A DNA stretch of 64,000 bases from Stenopsyche tienmushanensis (taxonomy: Eukaryota > Arthropoda > Insecta > Trichoptera > Stenopsychidae). This document shows, piece after piece, positions 59,414 through 64,000 of the stretch (position 1 is the first letter of the stretch; each line of letters begins with the position of its first letter). Position numbers and translations under genes: made by a program. Under the pieces are notes generated by a model, which saw only the letters and a list, made by a program, of their open reading frames with translations, was not told the origin of the DNA and did no database searches. The stretch is taken from the NCBI GenBank assembly GCA_008973525.1, contig WACJ01000112.1, positions 496,001 through 560,000 on the forward strand, written 5' to 3'.

Positions 59414-59902
59414 TTAGGTTGTCACATTAGTTTCTTTCGCAAATGAACACAGATCTAATCATAGCCATGGTTGAAGAAAACCCGCGATATACTGTTATAG
59501 AAATAGCTAACAAGTTAGAAATTCCACGAACATCTGTCCATAATCATCTGACAAAATTGGACTAAATCAATCGTTCAGATGTGTGGCTTCCTCATGAACT
59601 GACTGACTCAAATAAACTTCAGCGTATTTCAACATGCGATCTTCTTCTCCAACGACATAATAGCCAAACTTTTTTTAAGAGACTTGTCACTGAAGATGAA
59701 AGTTGGATACTCTATGAGAATATCCATCTTTAATGATCATGGAACAAGGATACGGTAGCTTTAATTGAAGCTAAACCTGATCTACATCAAAAAAAAGTTA
59801 TGCTATGCATTTGGTGGGATTGGAAGGAAGTAGTTTATTATGAGCTACTTCAGCAAGGTGAAACGACCAATTCAACAAAATATTGTTTCCAAATAGACAA
59901 TC
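59414..59902 (+). mobile_element. Mariner transposon, 3'-truncated copy
   Basis: The TIR TTAGGTTGTCACATTAGTTT CTTTCG follows a TA (59412-59413), and transposase sequence begins directly after it. Homology ends at about 59902, where the second catalytic region should begin, and no 3' TIR is present. It is about 90% alike to the copy at 63101-63998 and shares its 5' deletion. Confidence 0.88.
59443..59902 (+). pseudogene. Mariner transposase fragment, cecropia-like
   Basis: Reads MNTDLIIAMVEENPRYTVIE, IANKLEIPRTSVHNHLTKLD, stop (59563), then NRSDVWLPHELTDSNKLQRI STCDLLLQRH, RLVTEDESWILYENI, stop, and KKVMLCIWWDWKEVVYYELL. This is the second helix-turn-helix, the WxPHEL linker and the first part of the DD34D catalytic domain (the first Asp lies in TEDES). 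The first helix-turn-helix and the second and third catalytic Asp are missing. At least two stops interrupt the frame. The VNRxDVW...KKVML..WWDWKG.VYYELL pattern is that of the cecropia group of mariners (from family knowledge). Confidence 0.85.
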
Positions 59903-59972
59903 ACTGAGTATCACTGAGTAAATGGCAAGAAAGTTCAGCCTGTGCAGGTTCCCGGTCTTCCTGAATATTGTA

Positions 59973-60767
59973 TATTAGGGTGGTCTTTATTTTTTTGACT
60001 TTTAAAAAATTGAATAGTCACATCGTCATATGATTTTCTGCCCCAAAAAAATAAATACGTGTTTTTTTTAAAGTCAAAGAGAGAAACATCACCATCGTAT
60101 AATGGAAATTATGTTGGAGCAGTTAGAGCTGCAGTAAATCAATCGCTCGAACTGTCTAGTATTCCTAATATCCAATGCTTAAAATGTTTAAAAGGAACTG
60201 GAACAAAATTGATCAATGTGATTATAAAATATTAATTTACGATACAACATCCTCAGAAATTATAGAAATGCTGCAGACAGAATTTCTTTTGCTCAAAAAC
60301 AACTTGACTATAAAGAGCTGTTGAATCTTTCCATCATTTATTTGAAAGGAATTTCTGAAAAAAGAGTTTCATTTAGGAAGCCTACTGGTATTAACCATGT
60401 TAAATGGATGGCCAAAACAATTTTGTATTGCATAAAGGTTTTCCTATATAAAAATCGGCTTAAACTGACGAAAAAGGAAGAGAAAATAGCGAATAATATA
60501 TGTATTTTCACAGTCATTATGACTATATATATATAAAATACTAGTTTCAAGTCCCTGTCGGATATTCAGCACCGAGAAATGACATACAAAAATCTTGCAC
60601 CCTTTGAAGGATAAACCAAATAATACCCAAAGCCGCCATGAAAAAACGATCATTTATGGTACTTGTCGGAATAATTGGTATCTCTTCATTTTTTGACGAC
60701 GAATTTTCAATTCAAGATAAGAAAAATATGGACTATTATTATGATCCAAATAAAGACTACCCTATTA
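59973..60767 (+). mobile_element. Small DNA transposon with 20-bp TIRs, superfamily not assigned
   Basis: The left end TATTAGGGTGGTCTTTATTT (59973) and right end AAATAAAGACTACCCTATTA (ending about 60767) are inverted repeats with two mismatches in 20. The exact target duplication is unclear because both flanks are TA-rich. The interior codes, in broken frames, for a protein of a repetitive insect family (next entry). The left end lies 70 bp after the truncated mariner. Confidence 0.65.
60250..60735 (+). pseudogene. Decayed transposon protein with WMAK motif
   Basis: A frame through 60536 reads FAQKQLDYKELLNLSIIYLK, then TGINHVKWMAKTILYCIKVF and LYKNRLKLTKKEEKIANNIC. After a stop, further pieces are YSAPRNDIQ and SSFFDDEFSIQDKKNM (to about 60730). 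I recall repetitive uncharacterised proteins of aphids, Hydra and other animals with the order 'dYkElLeL.iifLg', 'HhARWMAKaIY.lKi.lFr..fkLT.rE', 'aPrnDl', 'L..FDd..s...K..m'. The match is good, but which transposon superfamily they belong to is not something I can state. There are stops at 60535 and after. Confidence 0.6.
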
Positions 60768-62674
60768 TATATTGATAGATCGAATGTTTTTTAAACAAAT
60801 AATTGTTGTATCAAACACCACAAATTAGAAGGTAAAAATCAAAACAGTGACACCAAAAAAAGGGCGATGATCAGTAAATGACCTATTTAGTTTAAGATTA
60901 TAATTAATTTGATATCTTTAAGATAAAAATATCTTCACGATAATAGATCTCATCCTTAAAAATGACCAAGATGGAGTGCTTCAAAACACAAATGCTTGGG
61001 AAGACAGGTCTTGAAGCTGACTTCTCCACGTTATTATTTATACACAAGAGGGCAATTTTTAACCATGTTTGACGCTAAGGCAATTTTATCCCACCATATA
61101 AAAACTTAAATTCCAGATATGTAGATGATAATAAGCAGATATATTATTTGGATTATTATGTTTATTTGTCACCGCAGGGATGTTGATAACCAAAAACTGT
61201 AATTAATATATTGCAGCGTATATGAGGTAGCTCTTCCCTCGCGCAGATAAGAAAGCATAAGTTGCTCGCGGCCAGTACCTAGAATTCTAGGTTCGTTAAA
61301 AATTCTTCGCAAATAATGCTTCAACACTTTGAATGTAATCGATAAGAAAATCAATAGGCTATTAAGAATTACTATGTACAATGATGGGACGGAAGTGACC
61401 CACTTTTGGTGAGCGTGGCTTAAACGATTTTTAACTGGCTTGCCATATGTTACAAGATACTTTATGAATAATATACGTGGAAAATTTATAAAGCAGCTGA
61501 TATTTTAAATGAAAATATTTATTGTCACATTTGAATCAAAATATCTCCCCTCAACGCACCTTATCGATCATGCATTAGATGCTAAACCTATAAATTTTAA
61601 TGTTCGATTCGCCAAAACTTTCCTCCTCGGCAACGTTGAGAAACAGAATTTAAGTAGAAAATTCAGATGTTGGGGTAACAGGTGTGGGTGGATCGGCCAA
61701 CTTCTTTAATTAAGTATTTTTGCCGTTGTGGGGAAGGAAAAAAACATGCTTTTCTCATGGGGAGCAGTTTTCCGCTCTGGATTCAGTTAGCCGGAATGGA
61801 AATATACATGTTGTATGTTATAAACAAATTTGTAAGACATTCCGGCGGAGACCTCAAGTTTTGCGATTTAAATAAATTATACAGGTTCGGATCGAATTTA
61901 AATACTTATGGTGATATAATCGAATGCGACAGAAATCATCCTTGAGGTTTAACAATTAGTTGGCCAACCAGTTTTTTGATCATAGAGTTCATTCGCGAAG
62001 TACTGTCCATAAATGCGGTTTATTTCGTAAAATGATCTGTCAGTACTCATTGAATATTAATAATTTAAACAAATCCATATAAAAGTCAATGAGCGGCCAA
62101 ACGAAAGCCAATTTGTTTAAAGGGTCGACGATCCATCAACTGAATGGTTCGGCAACCACAAAATAATACGATAATTCTTAAACTGAATGTGTTTTATATA
62201 TTTTTATGTTATCAGTTTTGTTTTCGAGCCAGAGGTCATAAAGCTATAAAAATAACACATTATCTTTTTCTACAAATAATATTATTGTCAACAACGAAAT
62301 TACATACAAATTACATACAAACATGAACAGCTTGATTATCTTTGAATCCTGTATTGAATATCCTCTACTATATGTATCAATAATATTCATTCTTTAATAT
62401 TCAATAACAAAAATCATCTGGTCAGCCTATAAAAAAATACTTAATAATAACCCACTATCTTAAGATGTTGTTAGTATCACATAATAATTAATAAACTTAA
62501 AATTTGCTGTCCTGCGAGGCTTAATAAATTGGTAGAATATGATTATCTCGATAGTTCTTCATTTACACTTTTCATACGTATCTCTAGTTGGTCACGCGTG
62601 CCGCAAAATATTTACAATTCAAATTATTTTGCGTTTTTGCCTTCCAATAAAACAAGAAAAACAATCTGAAAACA
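60768..62674. other. DNA without recognised gene
   Basis: Open frames at 61169-61381 (-), 61509-61709 and 61682-61945 (+) match nothing I know. Nothing else was supported. Confidence 0.4.
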
Positions 62675-62860
62675 TTGACATCCAGCTCTTTTTGCACGGT
62701 TTTAATTTGCGCGTTTTTAGCCCAAGCACCCATCAATTTAGTCAATAATTCGCAAGAGCTGAAAATCCATTATATTGGGCATAACATGTGCGATCCAAAG
62801 AAATATTCTACATTCAATCCATTAGGAATAAGTAAATCTAGCAGCAGATATGGCAGATAA
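62675..62860 (+). CDS. Candidate exon of a short secreted peptide precursor
   Basis: An open frame reads (L)TSSSFCTVLICAFLAQAP, a hydrophobic stretch like a signal peptide core, then NNSQELKIHYIGHNMC, DPKKYSTFNPLGIS, and ends KSSSRYGR-stop. A terminal Gly-Arg is the usual amidation/cleavage signal of insect neuropeptide precursors, and would give an RY-amide end. No ATG starts the frame: its first codon is TTG, preceded by a stop 27 bp upstream. A real gene would therefore need an upstream exon, or splicing at TTTTTAG before CCCAAGC (about 62718). No known neuropeptide matches, and the frame may be chance. Confidence 0.18.
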   Translation: MTSSSFCTVLICAFLAQAPINLVNNSQELKIHYIGHNMCDPKKYSTFNPLGISKSSSRYGR

Positions 62861-63098
62861 ATACTAAAATCGGACTACTAAAAAATATGACCATCAATGT
62901 CAAAATGAAACTCGGACAGATGTGTTTTTATATGAATGCAATAATAATTATATTTCATACCTATCAAAATATTGAATCAAAACCATAACATAACGATAGA
63001 AAAAATGTAATTGATTTGTTTTTTGGTAATAAGAGAATAATTGCGTATAACTTTAATTGATTAAGAAAAGAAAATCAAATTTATTATGTACAACAATA
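62861..63098. other. AT-rich DNA, no feature
   Basis: Nothing supported between the short open frame and the mariner copy. Confidence 0.5.
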
Positions 63099-63100
63099 TA

Positions 63101-63998
63101 TTAGGGTGTCCCATAAGTTTCTTTCGTTTTCATATTAAGAAAAAAAATAAACAATAATTTGTATTACATCAAAATTTATTGAATAATATATGATCCATTC
63201 TGTTCAATTACCTTTTCCTCATAATGCCTTCTTGCCAAAATTTTCCAGGTTTGTTGGCAAAATATTGATCAAGGTACATTTTTTGAATCAATTTTTTTAC
63301 CACGTAAAGAATTTTTCAATGAAAGAAATAAATAATAATCTAAAGGGGCAATGTCCGGAGAGTATGGAGGATGAGGTAAAACATCCCAGTCAAATGATAA
63401 TAATTTATTTCTGACGAGCAAAACACACGAGGCCTGGGGTTATCGTGATGAAAAACAACGCCTCGTCTGTTCGCTAATTCTGGCTGTTTTTTGGCAATTG
63501 CATCCTTTAGATTGTCTAGTTGGAAACAATATTTTGTTGAATTAATCGTTTCACCTTGCTGAAGTAGCTCATAATAAACTACCCCCTTCCAGTCTCACCA
63601 AATGCATAGCAAAACTTTTTTTTTAATGTAGACCAGGTTTAGCTACAGTTAAAGTTCTGTAGCCTCGGTCCAAGATCAATTACGTTGGATATTCTCATAG
63701 AGTATCCAAATTTCATCTTCAGTGACAAGTCTCTTAAAAAAAGGTTGGCTATTATGTCGTTGGAGAAGAAGATCGCATGTTGAAATACGCTGAAGCTTAT
63801 TTGAGTCAGTCAGTTCACGAGGAAGCCACACATCTGACCGATTGACGTAGCTCAATTTTGTCAGATGATTATGGACGGATGTTCGGGGAATTTCTAACTT
63901 GTTAGCTATTTCGCAAACAGTATATCGCGGGTTTTCTTCAACCATGGCTATGATTAGATCTGTGTTCATTTGCGAAAGAAACTTATGGGACAACCTAA
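63101..63998 (-). mobile_element. Mariner transposon, both TIRs, 898 bp, internally deleted
   Basis: The left end TTAGGGTGTCCCATAAGTTT CTTTCG and right end (reverse complement TTAGGTTGTCCCATAAGTTT CTTTCG) differ by one base or so. TA flanks both sides (63099-63100 and 63999-64000, the last two bases of the window). The element lies on the minus strand. It is shorter than the ~1.3 kb of complete mariners because about the first 60 transposase codons and the 5' leader are missing: the 5' TIR runs straight into codons of the second helix-turn-helix. Confidence 0.92.
63215..63969 (-). pseudogene. Mariner transposase, cecropia-like, broken
   Basis: From the ATG at 63969 an open frame runs to 63676: MNTDLIIAMVEENPRYTVCE, NHLTKLSYVNRSDVWLPREL, RLVTEDEIWILYENIQRN, stop. 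Shifted frames then give KKVLLCIW, GVVYYELLQQGETINST, ELANRRGVVFHHDN and, near 63360, PYSPDIAPLDYYLFLSLKN. All three catalytic Asp regions (TEDE, HHDN, SPDIAP) are therefore still readable, but stops, frameshifts and a short deletion between the second and third separate them. The first helix-turn-helix is absent. It cannot make active enzyme. Confidence 0.85.
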
Positions 63999-64000
63999 TA

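Overview
The window is an AT-rich stretch of animal nuclear DNA, almost certainly from an insect. It has spliced genes with GT/AG introns and an AATAAA poly(A) signal. It also has a dense load of decayed transposons: mariner, pogo/Tigger, hAT, piggyBac-like, Penelope-like and LINE. There are no bacterial signatures such as operons or Shine-Dalgarno sites. I cannot name the species; the mix of repeats would fit a hymenopteran, but that is an inference.

Layout. Positions 1-5.9 kb are intergenic, with a ~65-bp minisatellite (1805-2215) and two copies of a dispersed repeat. Positions 5885-16883 (+) hold the only complete gene I can support: a five-exon MFS sugar transporter of 502 residues (facilitated trehalose transporter Tret1-like). 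All junctions are GT/AG and keep phase. Its 6.5-kb third intron carries a Penelope-like endonuclease fragment. Positions 17-26 kb hold several pogo/Tigger pieces and a small mariner-type MITE. Positions 27.9-54.8 kb are mostly non-coding, with weak candidate exons at 27963-28036, 53923-54012 and 54742-54758 (+), possibly parts of an unrecognised gene with very long introns.

Inside that stretch, 34.6-39.0 kb is a three-level nest: a LINE fragment inside a hAT element (8-bp target duplication, TIRs, transposase N- and C-terminal pieces), which sits in the 3' terminal repeat of a Tigger element. Positions 44-57 kb contain three TTAA-flanked, piggyBac-like non-autonomous elements. The last 5 kb holds two mariner copies that share the same 5' internal deletion, and a small transposon with 20-bp TIRs that encodes a decayed protein of a repetitive insect family I cannot place in a superfamily.

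The only clear host function is sugar uptake across the plasma membrane. The rest is a record of layered transposon activity. I found no tRNA, rRNA or CRISPR and no intact transposase. Element boundaries set by TIRs and target duplications are reliable; family names come from motif recognition without a database search.
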